Positions 32,701 to 40,600 of a DNA stretch of 64,000 nt are shown here, piece after piece. Under the pieces are notes generated by a model that was not told where the DNA came from, ran no database searches, and worked only from the letters and a program-made list of their open reading frames with translations. Position 1 is the stretch's first letter, and every line of letters starts with the position of its first letter. The stretch spans positions 3,145,557 through 3,209,556 of the forward strand of contig NC_020172.2 of assembly GCF_000224145.3 (NCBI RefSeq), read 5' to 3'. The translations under genes and the position numbers were made by a program. Origin of the DNA: Ciona intestinalis. Taxonomy: Eukaryota; Chordata; Ascidiacea; Phlebobranchia; Cionidae.

Positions 32701-33060
32701 AGTTATTACATAAGTAACTTAAACAACCCATTAAGTGACCACTGAGTTGTAGCAATTGTAGTTAAGTGTTTTATTACTTCAATTTACATGTGCCTAGGAA
32801 GACAGGCTAACCACTAAGCTTAGGCGCATGACTTAATTTGTAAGCCATATACTCAGTTGTGCTAATGCCATCATGAATTGCCATTGACAGGTCATGCTGA
32901 CTGAGGTTAAAAAAATCTTTAACTTTTCTGTGTTTTTATTAGGTGTGTACAGCGCTATGTACCCCAACGAGCTGCCATAATTATTAAAACAAACGGCAAA
33001 ATTGATGTCATGCTCACTGACATTATGATTGAGAGCTCATGCTCCCCAACTCTACATTAG
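14706..33060 (+). CDS. Large secreted EGF/TIL protein with C-terminal cystine-knot-like domain (paralogue 1)
   Basis: About 1,224 aa from 33 exons: 14706-14778, 15307-15390, 15620-15763, 18473-18604, 18755-18883, 19161-19262, 19643-19862, 20350-20481, 20957-21064, 21434-21588, 21946-22069, 22634-22736, 23242-23395, 23704-23746, 24015-24056, 24692-24790, 25029-25058, 25268-25306, 25389-25412, 25474-25500, 26119-26234, 26564-26747, 27126-27194, 27539-27628, 27886-27960, 28892-29077, 29347-29463, 29969-30103, 30598-30727, 31115-31380, 31759-31794, 32377-32566, 32943-33060. Order: signal peptide ending TAAAQ; Ca-binding EGFs (DNDEC, DVDEC, DINEC); a Cys-poor module ending in a non-Ca EGF; DIDEC EGF; TIL module; acidic Ser/Gly/His linker; furin site SRKKR; Pro-rich micro-exons; a second globular region with an EGF; DINEC and DIDEC EGFs; RTRR site; cystine-knot-like domain. 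Nearly all introns are phase 1. Exon 6 carries one extra base compared with paralogue 2, which stops the frame. No known orthologue recognised. Confidence 0.85.
14822..15012 (+). mobile_element. SINE with internal deletion
   Basis: Head and tail present, the centre missing; intron 1 of EGF gene 1. Confidence 0.85.
15085..15280 (+). mobile_element. MITE in intron 1 of EGF gene 1
   Basis: Full length; ends 26 bp before the exon at 15307. Confidence 0.85.
15620..15763 (+). other. Calcium-binding EGF module exon (EGF gene 1)
   Basis: Phase-1 exon encoding DNDEC with the six-cysteine EGF pattern, GSYECSC and a GF turn. It is 144 nt, the same length as the matching exon of paralogue 2 (38735-38878). 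Confidence 0.9.
16489..16504 (+). promoter_or_regulatory. Splice-acceptor-like site just before the Psmd7 ATG (candidate SL trans-splice site)
   Basis: A pyrimidine-rich run ending in CTAG leaves only nine bases before the ATG. In tunicates this arrangement is typical of spliced-leader addition. A cis 5'UTR intron is the alternative. Confidence 0.5.
16514..17533 (+). CDS. Psmd7: 26S proteasome regulatory subunit Rpn8/PSMD7, intronless, nested in an intron
   Basis: Lid subunit of the 19S proteasome that pairs with Rpn11 and helps position it for deubiquitination. Single open frame of 339 aa (human 324) from ATG 16514 to TGA. MPN domain at about residues 28-165 with [35 protein letters not shown] and GWYHTGPKL. 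Only one His is present where active JAMM enzymes have H-x-H, so it is the expected non-catalytic [13 protein letters not shown] and the [11 protein letters not shown] region follow, then a C-terminal helix region and a Lys/Glu-rich tail from about residue 300. It lies on the same strand inside the intron 15764-18472 of the EGF gene. A pyrimidine-rich acceptor ends at 16504, nine bases before the ATG. Identification is very secure. Confidence 0.97.
   Translation: MSTKVVSQDVPKTKSMTTVAPTTEKVVVHPLVLLSVVDHFNRMGKVGSQSRVVGVLLGQWKTIDGKRLLDISNSFALPFDEDTRDRSVWFLDHDYLESMAAMFKKVNARERLVGWYHTGPKLCANDIAINDLIRRYNPNAVLVIIDAKPKELGLPTEAYISVEQVHDDGTPTTKTFKHIPSEIDAEEAEEVGVEHLLRDIHNVTAGTLSQQITNQLQGVKGLGAKLVEIKNYLDQVHSGKLPINHSIMYLLQDIFNLLPDVNLAEFSKSFYLKTNDQMLVVYLSCLIRSVIALHNLINNKVSTATAERGDSKTKKEKTSDSAENKKNKKVAAKEQEKKI
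17564..17569 (+). promoter_or_regulatory. Poly(A) signal of Psmd7
   Basis: AATAAA about 30 nt after the stop codon. It would give a very short 3'UTR and would end the nested transcript inside the host intron. Confidence 0.7.
17723..17771. repeat. Perfect 21-bp inverted repeat with 7-nt loop
   Basis: Arms 17723-17743 and 17751-17771 are exact reverse complements (arm starts AGTGGATCTG); the loop is TTTTTCG. It lies about 150 bp downstream of the Psmd7 poly(A) signal, inside the EGF-gene intron. Confidence 0.95.
18148..18302 (+). mobile_element. SINE, middle and tail
   Basis: Degraded centre; tail CGAGGATAAAGCAAGTTACA. Confidence 0.75.
18473..18883 (+). other. Two calcium-binding EGF exons (EGF gene 1)
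   Basis: Exons 18473-18604 (DVDEC) and 18755-18883 (DINEC), each a complete cbEGF with the N-x-x-G-S-F/Y turn. They match 39336-39467 and 39976-40107 of paralogue 2. Confidence 0.9.
19917..20122 (+). mobile_element. SINE, head and middle
   Basis: Well-kept tRNA-like head (TAGCACAGTTGGTAAGAGCG, TAATGGGTTCAAGGCTCG); the tail is lost. Confidence 0.85.
20505..20620 (+). repeat. Dispersed repeat family 3, copy
   Basis: AAAGTTCTTGTCAAGG ... TTCTTTCATGCAACCGGTGC; see the copy at 10083. Confidence 0.55.
20600..20655. repeat. 29-bp direct duplication
   Basis: CCGGTGCCGCGACACCTAAT with flanks is repeated twice in a row at the end of a dispersed repeat. Confidence 0.9.
21434..21952 (+). other. TIL (trypsin-inhibitor-like, Cys-rich) module of EGF gene 1
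   Basis: Exon 21434-21588 gives a ten-cysteine TIL pattern including [20 protein letters not shown] and RCVQL. The last cysteine is supplied by the next exon (HEC, from 21946), which supports splicing at 21588. TIL modules occur in serine-protease inhibitors and in von Willebrand factor/mucin-type extracellular proteins. No counterpart exists in paralogue 2. Confidence 0.8.
22102..22294 (+). mobile_element. MITE in an intron of EGF gene 1
   Basis: Left end degraded (TAGTGCTGCAGGGTAAAATG), right end CTCACCGTACTATA. Confidence 0.8.
22997..23105 (+). mobile_element. SINE, internally deleted
   Basis: GCTGCTACTATTGTTGC joined to a short tail ending AAAGTTACATTCATT. Confidence 0.75.
23428..23632 (+). 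mobile_element. SINE, diverged
   Basis: Degraded head ACCGTATGGTATAATAGTC, middle and TATTCATTCA end. Confidence 0.7.
23785..24014 (+). repeat. Degenerate ~22-24-bp tandem repeat ending at a splice acceptor
   Basis: About nine units of GTAATGTTTCTGTTTTAAA form fill this intron of EGF gene 1 and run into the acceptor of exon 24015-24056, serving as its pyrimidine tract. Confidence 0.75.
25650..26118 (+). repeat. Intronic tandem repeat (~125-bp units) bearing repeated acceptor-like motifs
   Basis: Units starting near 25655, 25780, 25905 and 26035 each contain ATTTTCAGTAGCAG or a close form followed by TTTTTGACCC/TTTTTCACC and CAGTTAGT. Only the first has a GT (GTAACT) after the CACC. Confidence 0.8.
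27706..27876 (-). mobile_element. MITE, inverted, running into a splice acceptor
   Basis: The last typical sequence is ATTATGTGCTAAAGGT, followed at once by ATTTTCTAG and the exon at 27886; the terminal repeat is missing. Confidence 0.8.
28070..28135 (-). repeat. Dispersed repeat family 3, inverted copy
   Basis: GAGCACCGGTCGCATGAAAG ... TCCGTGACAAGAACCTTACC, the reverse complement of the family. Confidence 0.55.
29206..29282 (-). mobile_element. MITE, internally deleted (77 bp)
   Basis: Both termini are intact, but most of the core is missing. Orientation is inferred from GAATATTATGTGCTGAAGGTG. Confidence 0.85.
30252..30440 (+). mobile_element. SINE, head to middle
   Basis: TAATGGGTTCAAGGCTTGTC through AATAATCACCCACAAAGTTA. 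Confidence 0.85.
30770..30950 (+). mobile_element. SINE, head missing
   Basis: Middle plus tail GGCCACGCAAGGATAAAGCA. Confidence 0.8.
31970..32180 (+). mobile_element. SINE, head missing
   Basis: Middle block with CACAAAGTTACACATATGGT and a degraded tail. Confidence 0.75.
32377..33060 (+). other. Cystine-knot-like C-terminal domain (EGF gene 1)
   Basis: Last two exons. Order of features: [32 protein letters not shown] and IESSC. Spacing C-x4-C-x7-C-x-Q-x-Y followed about 30 residues later by a C-terminal Cys resembles the Spaetzle/neurotrophin cystine knot. The second Cys of the usual terminal C-x-C is absent. The match is by pattern only. Confidence 0.6.
32635..32760 (-). mobile_element. 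SINE fragment, inverted
   Basis: CCATTAAGTGACCACTGAGT at its right end; in the last intron of EGF gene 1. Confidence 0.7.
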
Positions 33061-33354
33061 TTGTCATGATCTTGTGGTGATGTTTTAAGTGGTCTTCTGG
33101 GTATCTCTACTTACAGTTTAAGCAGTTTACGGCCCTCCCAAAAAAATACTGTATAACCCCATCAACATTGTCCTTAGGTCATGCATCATGTTTACGACTT
33201 TGCTTACGTTAACAACCCTGAAATTACTTAAAGAAGGTTTATTTTATTTTACACTAAACTTCCCATAACTTAAGGTTCCTGGTTTATTAGACTCTGCTTT
33301 AGTTATCAATTTTGATAACTTGTACATTATGTAAGGTTATTGATGCAATGTGTA

Positions 33355-33360
33355 AATAAA
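33355..33360 (+). promoter_or_regulatory. Poly(A) signal of EGF gene 1
   Basis: AATAAA about 300 nt after the stop codon at 33060. Confidence 0.6.
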
Positions 33361-34743
33361 CAGCTTGTGCTTAACTATGTAAATACTAAATACACCATTT
33401 TTGAATGAAGCATTTGGTCTTGTGGCTGTGGCAGATTAATCTGAGCATAGTAAACAAGTTTAGGCATGTTTATTGAACTGTGTTTAAATCTTTGTCATTT
33501 TATCTCCATGTTTTTTTATATTGTGACCTACTAACGGCATGATACCAAAATGTCAACCGTGTTAGAGCTATATATTTTTTGTAAAAATTGCTAATTTCCT
33601 GATTAAGTTACATGACATGAATATCCTGTTTACGATGTACGTAGACACCAAATAGTCACGAATCCGAATAGGTTTCATGTAACCTAGTCTGCAGTAAACA
33701 TAACACGATCTGTCAACTGTCGGTGACATGCCAATCTTTACACGAAATCGTGTCGTTCTTTCAAAACAAAATACGCAAGAGAGAAAATCGAGAAAATACT
33801 TCGTTTTGCAGAACTTTGCAATAGTTGTTTTTTTATATAGTCTAGACACGTTTGCCAAACTACATTTCCTAACGGTAAAAGTTATCAGGCGAGGTGTTGT
33901 CTGCGTATTTAAAAATCTCCAGCGGTCTGTCATCACACTGCACCACAAAAAATCTCTTTACGTACATGCATAACTTAAATGGAGAAAAAGTTGCAAAGTA
34001 CGTATTTCCGCCTATAATTTTGAGGTTCATATTCCTGAATCCTGTCTATTTGTGCTTCTTCTATGCATCCTGTTAAAAGTTGCAATAGAAGTTGCAAAGT
34101 GCGTATTTCCACCTATAATTTTGAGATTCATATTCCTGAATCCTGTATATTTGTGATGACTGACCAAGTTTAATGTTATAATAAAAGAACAGTCGGAATG
34201 TGTCAACGACACAATTCCATCTATTTTAACCCCGCGAACATGTGTATGTTTATATACGCACTTCGGCCAACAGAATTGAATTGAATGCCGTGATAATGAA
34301 CTGTGTTGCTGCATATTGACCTTGATGCACAATCATGCTGTTTCTTCAGATGTTCCCTATCTTTTTAATGATGTTGCAACTCAAGCAATAAGTGAAGGTA
34401 AAAAGTATGCTTTAAAATTTTTAATGTTTTATTTTTGTACATATTTATATTAGTTATAATTTTTTTTAATTTTGTCTTGTAGCTTGTGCAGAACTTTTTT
34501 ACTTTAAATACCGGAATGAATATTTTTTCGCCTTTGAAATTACTTTACATCAAGCGAAATGTGTATTCTAAAAAGCAAGATATGTTTTTGCTGGTCTGTT
34601 TAAAATAAAGTCAAACGTCTGACACATGCTAACTCGTAACATGAGCTAATATTTGTTTTCACAATAGTGCGATAACAATTAATTAAAAACTATATTTAAG
34701 TTGATTTAATGATGTACGAGATACTGTCAGTACAGGAAAGCGG
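33361..34743. other. Spacer between EGF gene 1 and the small propeptide genes
   Basis: AT-rich. It contains a direct duplication of ~100 bp (33985-34155) and a weak exon-like segment (34350-34397, phase 1-1, DVPYLFNDVATQAISEG). No convincing gene was seen. Confidence 0.4.
33985..34155. repeat. Tandem duplication, two ~100-bp units
   Basis: The two halves share GTTGCAAAGT, GCGTATTTCC/ACGTATTTCC, CCTATAATTTTGAG and TTCATATTCCTGAATCCTGT in the same order with a few differences. Confidence 0.8.
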
Positions 34744-34751
34744 TATATAAA
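34744..34751 (+). promoter_or_regulatory. TATA box, small propeptide gene A
   Basis: TATATAAA about 75 nt upstream of the ATG at 34823. Confidence 0.6.
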
Positions 34752-34822
34752 ACATGAATTGAGGTACACCACACCATTAATGCCTACAGTTGGTTATATT
34801 TAGCAAAGAAAGTATATCTGAG

Positions 34823-35121
34823 ATGTCTGCCATTAAAATTTTCCTGTGTTTGGTTATCCTTGGACTTCTCATTGAGTTGAATACAGCTTCTCGAAAAAAT
34901 GGGTAAGTACAGCAAATAAACTTTAGAATGTTGTTCATAATTTTAATTGTCATAATGTTTTACTTATTTGTTTTAGACAGAAACGTTTCAAACGTTCAGT
35001 TGATGCAGCAATGATGGAAATTGTCAGAGATGACGAATTTGCTCCTTCACAGTTTAAGTTGGGAAGAATAAAACGGGGCACAAAAAGCCGACGACGCAGA
35101 GTTTTCAGGAGGCGTATGTAA
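34823..35121 (+). CDS. Small secreted basic propeptide A (74 aa)
   Basis: Exons 34823-34902 and 34977-35121, phase 2, GT/AG. The protein starts MSAIKIFLCLVILGLLIELN, a signal peptide probably cut after the NTA at about residue 22. It then has a basic stretch QKRFKRS (furin-type site R-F-K-R after K), an acidic/neutral middle (DAAMMEIVRDDEFAPSQF), a second site LGRIKR and a strongly cationic end (GTKSRRRRVFRRRM). The layout is that of a propeptide releasing one or two short peptides, and the basic end could be antimicrobial or a protein-binding tail. No known family recognised. The next gene is a paralogue: its first exon is nearly identical and the rest is divergent. Confidence 0.75.
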
Positions 35122-35124
35122 AAA

Positions 35125-35325
35125 TAACCGGAGGATTTGTATTTAAATTGAGAATAACTGGAGTATTTGTAAATAAATTAAAAATACCTGGAGCATTTGC
35201 ATTTAAATTGAGAATAACTGGAGCATTTGTAAATAAATTGAAAATACCTGGAGCATTTGTATTTGAATTGAAAGTAACTGGGGCATTTGTATAGCAATTG
35301 GAAATTACCGGAGCATTTGTATAAA
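35125..35325. repeat. Minisatellite, ~30-bp unit, about 7 copies
   Basis: Units carry AATAACTGGAGCATTTGTA or AATACCTGGAGCATTTGTA in alternation. It starts a few bases after the stop codon of propeptide A, so it would be in the 3'UTR. It contains AATAAA at unit junctions. Confidence 0.9.
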
Positions 35326-35741
35326 GACAGTTGTTTAAAACGCGCTACAAGTAAAACTGCTTGAGTAACACTGTCAAATAGAAGTGTGGCCTTTACTCAC
35401 ATTCAGGGTAAAATGTACTTATTTAATTCATTGGTGTGTCTTTTTATCCTCTTGCTGTATTTTAGTGATTATGGGTACAATTGGAGATAATGGAGCAATT
35501 GTGTTTTATATCACAGCCCCCCGGCATGGTTGCAAAGAGTGACATAGGCCTCACTTACGCAAAAATTTCATAAACAAAAATGATGTTTACCATTTGTTGT
35601 CAATTATTCAAAAAGGATGCCATGACAAAAGCTATGACACGAATTAGTCAAAAAAGCACTAACCAAAAATAGGATATGATTCGCCTTTTTTAGGCAAATT
35701 TTGTGGGAGGTTATTTTTTCTCAGTATAGTATTGCAGGCAT

Positions 35742-35749
35742 TATATAAG
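35742..35749 (+). promoter_or_regulatory. TATA box, small propeptide gene B
   Basis: TATATAAG about 80 nt upstream of the ATG at 35828, at the same distance as in gene A. Confidence 0.6.
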
Positions 35750-35827
35750 CGCCGGATTTGTGCAATTCAGTCATTTTTAACAGAAGATTACATAATTTGT
35801 TCTAACTAAATAATTGGAAACTTGAAG

Positions 35828-36413
35828 ATGTCTGCCACTAAGCTGTTGTTGTGTTTGGTTATCCTTGGAGTTTTCATTGAGTTAAATACAGCTCTCCTGT
35901 AAGTATATGTGTATAGCATACTAATTTGTTATTCAAATTTAAATTTAAACAATCATACTTGATTATAATAATTTTTATATGTACGACGCCGTGGCAAAGT
36001 GGTTAGCGTGCCGGCCTGTAACCCAGAGGTAATGGGTTTAAGGCACGTTGCTGCTACCTTTGTGGACATATGTGTCCTTGGGCAAGGAACTTAACGGCAA
36101 TTGTTTCAAACCAGTGGTCACTAATGGGTTGTCCAAATTATCAGTCACACATAAAAATATTAAAAAATCCCAAGTAACTCGTAAACTGACATGAGGTGTA
36201 CGAACACCCGTGTTATAACAACTGCCATTTTCCGGCCACACTAGGATAAACTAAGTTACATTCATTAGAATGGGATTTTCTGAGAATGCAAAAGTAAAGG
36301 ACATGGGATTGACTGAAAATGAAGAGGATGCCCCTCTAAGATTGAGAGCAAAACGATCAAACAGCAGAAGAAGACGTAGTATGGTTGGATATATAAAGGA
36401 ACAACAACAGTAA
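35828..36413 (+). CDS. Small secreted basic propeptide B (71 aa)
   Basis: Exons 35828-35898 and 36269-36413. The signal peptide (MSATKLLLCLVILGVFIELN) is paralogous to gene A. The mature part is different: an acidic segment (MGLTENEEDAPL), a furin site LRAKRS and a basic end SRRRRSMVGYIKEQQQ. The intron is almost filled by a full-length SINE whose 3' end supplies the splice acceptor, so exon 2 begins at the SINE border. The phase (CT|A) is open through to the stop. The model rests on one small intron and no transcript. AATAAA lies at about 36543. Confidence 0.6.
35985..36268 (+). mobile_element. SINE, full length, filling the intron of propeptide B
   Basis: Complete from head (CGTGGCAAAGTGGTTAGCG) to tail (AAGTTACATTCATT). 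The final AG is the splice acceptor used by exon 2. Confidence 0.9.
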
Positions 36414-36654
36414 AGTTCATGTCAAAAAAAATTTCATGTCAAAAATTACATTATGCCAAAATATATAATGTGCAATATGATTTAAGTTTGACAGTACCAT
36501 TTTGTATATGTTCGCAATCGTGTTCACCCTGCTGTGGTATTTAAATAAAACATGACCCTGCATTGACTCACTAATTAATGTTTACTTGCTTTTCTTTGTG
36601 TGGCAACAGAGAGGTATAAATTGAGTGTTTTTCATACACCAATAAAACTGGGGT

Positions 36655-36852
36655 TCGTCTGGCACCAATGAAACATACACCAATAAAACTGGGGTTCATC
36701 TGGAACCAATGAAACATACACATACACCAATAAAACTGGGGTTCATCTGGAACCAATGAAACATACACCAATAAAACTGGGGTTCATCTGGAACCAATGA
36801 AACATACACCAATAAAACTGGGGTTCATCTGGAACCAATGAAACACACCAAT
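36655..36852. repeat. Minisatellite, ~41-bp unit, about 5 copies
   Basis: Units carry ACACCAATAAAACTGGGGTT followed by CATCTGGAACCAATGAAACA. It lies about 240 bp downstream of propeptide B and gives spurious open frames on the minus strand. Confidence 0.9.
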
Positions 36853-37642
36853 AAAACAAAATGTGTGGAAATATAGAACATCCAGTGTGGAGGTGTGGAA
36901 AGAATCTCTAAAGCATTGATAAGAGCAAATCAATTTTAATATATTGGTCTTTGATAAAAAGGTGTGTTAAAAAAGAATTTACAAAGTTTATGGTAGTTAA
37001 AGCTTAGACTGTTATAGGTTACAATGCCAATGGTACATATATTATATTTTATTATAATTACTATGGAACATATTATAACTTTAACTCGTTCGGCGTGCTT
37101 TCAAAATAAAGTCAATTTTGAAAACCATTCAGGGGCAACTTAAACTGCATTCGAGGTATAATTATATTATCAGACTATTATATTCACTCAATGTTTGGGT
37201 TAGTAACAGGTGTGTCCAATTATTTTTTTTTACAATAACATTTGTTGTCAGTCGCGCTGTGAGTGCCAAACAATAGCCAGGCCAGACTGCTTATAAAAAA
37301 GATGAATTTCACATAAATGCTGACAAGATAATGCTAGCCCATCCGGGGTGTGTTAATAAGGTTAATCACTCAAGGTATGGTAGGATGAACTTAAAAGATA
37401 ATAACAATATAACTATTTGATAAATGTACAGAGTAATGATGTCCATTTTTGACACATTACATCAAATCATACGCACCATTGGGTTTTTGACAATGATCAT
37501 CTAGTTAAACATGTCAACCAGGAATTGTAATCAAATTTGGGTTATATTTGGGATCTTATAGTTCGTGGGAAAGTAGAAATGATGGGAGACATTTGCTCAA
37601 AGTCAAATTCATTCTGAGTTTTCCTCATTTCAAACTGAGCCC
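36853..37642. other. Spacer upstream of EGF gene 2
   Basis: AT-rich; no gene, MITE or SINE recognised. It presumably contains the promoter of the second EGF gene, but no clear TATA box was seen. Confidence 0.4.
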
Positions 37643-40600
37643 ATGGTACAAGAAGGAAAAGTAATGCTGTTAGCTTTAGGGCTGGTGCTGTTAGTAAGTT
37701 TCTGTGCGCAGACAGAAGCACAGTGTAAGTTAAATATTTTACGAGTGTTAAAGTGGAGTATTATAATTGTAAATGTGTATATTATTTAACTCCTGGATGT
37801 CTGCCATAGCAACAATTATAGATATATATGTACAATCTGCAATTTTGCATATACAATTCTGTGTTAAAATCTGCTTTGCTATCTATTTTGCAGTACAATA
37901 AACGCGATTGAAATTATTAGCAGGATAAAAATCAACAATCATCAATAAAAAAGTAGCAAATTGTATTGATAAAATTATAGTTAATTCACATTTGTTTTAA
38001 ATTTCTACCTAGGCATTATATAAGGGTGTTGGGGTAATAGGCTAAATTTGGCATTAATCCCAGGTCTCTCAAAATCTAACCAAATTCCTTACCCATAGAG
38101 AATAGAAAGCATTATATGTTAGTTATGGTGTTTATTTAATTAATTACAATTAAGATAATTACTTTAATTGCAGTAACATTTATTATATCACTTCCACCGG
38201 GTGTCTCCATCACTCAAGTGAGCGCTTCGCTGGCAAACATTTCTTCCAATGGATCGGCAATTGCAGTTGAGGGTATCCAATTTTTGTTTTTAAAATTTTG
38301 TTAAAATTTGCAACATATTTTTAAAACTTTGTTTTGTGACTCTATAATTTTGTAGCTCAACATTAAAAAAAAACATACTAAAATTAGGTTGTCACTTGTA
38401 TTTTTTTATTTTTGTAGCCCCATAGCTCTTTTTATTTATTGTTTTTTAAAAACATTTGTATTAAAAATTAGGTCAACACATTTAATAAAAAAATGTTTTG
38501 TAGCCCTATAGTTTTCTGAACCAAAAAAAGTAGTGTAAAGTTACATATTTTATTCCATACAGATTTTTTCACGTTGTACGTCCAGCTATTTCTGTATTTT
38601 TTTAAAAAAAAAGTTTGAAATTTTTGGAATTACAAATTAATGTATTAAAAAAATTTGAAGTGCTGTTTCTGTATTTTAAAAATGCTATTTCTGTATTTTA
38701 AAGAAGTTTGAAATTCAACAAATTTTACTTGCAGACAACAACGAATGTGACTCCTTTACAAGCCCATGCCATGAGTTTGCTACTTGTGACAACTTACCAG
38801 GAGTATTTGAATGTTTTTGCAAAGCTGGGTTCGTTCCAGAAGATTCTTTACAGACACGCGGTGACCTGGTTTGCCTAGGTGAGTCTTAAAATCTAAAACG
38901 CTGGATATATTTTTACCTTTGTGTTTCTTAATGGCAGTTGCTCTTATTCTTACCCAGTGGTAACTTATGGCGTATGGGTTGTTCAAGTTAGGCAAGATTC
39001 ATAAAAAAATATGAAAAATAAAAAAAACTTCTTTATATCAACCACAAAGTAACATACTTGGTAACACGTAAGCTGGCACGAGTTATATTCGTGTGGTAAC
39101 TCATAAGCAAGCCGGATAAGTATGAAATGTATCATCAAATTATAATGACTGTCTAAATAAGTTACATTCAATAAAAGCTTTACTTATATTTTTTAAATAC
39201 ATGAAAGACTACACAATTTATTAATTTGTCTCACATAAAAATTGCAGATATTTTTACATTTTTTTGTATATTATAAAATAATTGCGTATTTTATAATTTT
39301 TTTTTATTTTTTTATTATGACATCATAATTTCCAGATGTGGACGAGTGCTTGGAGTCATCTATATGTGACATCCTATCATCCCAGTGCACTAACACACCT
39401 GGTTCCTACTTTTGTGACTGCTTGGTTGGCTTTGAGCCTCTTCTTGGTGCAAATGATTCTTGTAGTGGTAAGTTTTTGTTATTTTATGTTTTTTAAAAAC
39501 GAGGAGTGTTCTGTACCTTCTATTTTTGCGACAGGTATTTCACAACAGTACATACTATGATGGTGACATTAGTTAACTCATTTGAGATTGATATAAGCTG
39601 ATATTTCTTTATGACAAAGGCAGGGCAATTAATGAAAATTACTAACTCAGTGGTTACTAATGTGTAGTGTAGCGCCCTGGGTTTTGAGGTCATTGGCTAA
39701 AGTCAGGTCTAAATCTCTGATTCTATAGCATGAAATGACCATTTATACCCACATAGAATAGAATGGGAGTAGAATAAAAAAGTGTAAACCTTTTGTTAAC
39801 AAAATATTTTGAATTTCTTCACTACTGGTATAACTACCCTAAAACACAATTATACCATTAAGTTATAGGTTTTCATGAAACAGACTTTTGTTTGGGTGGA
39901 AACTGGTAAAACCAATGTGACTTCTATTTTACACGATTTTAAAATGACCATTTAAATCAATGATATTATTTTCAGATATTAATGAGTGTGACATTGACAT
40001 ATGTGACCACTATGGTGAGCATGGGAAATGCACAAATACCTTTGGAAGTTATTTCTGCTCTTGTGAAACAGGGTATTATCTCCATCCCACTACTGGAATG
40101 TGTCAAGGTAAAATATACAATATAACAAGTTTAACAAATAGTACCATAGAGTAGAGTATATGCCTTAACCATTTAATATTTAGAAAAGTACACGTACTAG
40201 GGTGGAGGAAGACGGGACACATTTTAGCGCATAATATCTAAATATCTTGATTGTGTTTTAAACAATTAACAACAGTCTATAGGAGTTGAGACGATACAAT
40301 TTTATACCTATTTGAATGTTCTTTGTTTAGTACAAAATGGGACAAGAAACTAGAACAAAAATGTGTCCCATCTTCCCCCACCCTACTATATGATAATAAA
40401 ACAATATTAGTTAAAACAATAAAGAGAAGAGAATAACCAACCAAACAACAATTTTTAAGCAGGCACTCTTATGCTTCTAGTATTGTTAAAAGTCTTTCGA
40501 AACATATACAATGTACCATCATCAAATAAAGTATAAAATAAGCATAGTATGCTTTTAATGACAATTTGTGTTGCTAGTTTCCTTCTCTTCGTTGTTTTAA

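Noticed and set aside
33568-33948. 126-aa minus-strand open frame
   Set aside because: No recognisable domain, mixed composition, no ATG context or splice sites; the spacer also contains overlapping plus-strand frames of similar length.
36571-36771. Minus-strand repeat protein (MVYVSLVPDEPQFYWC-like)
   Set aside because: Product of the 41-bp non-coding minisatellite.
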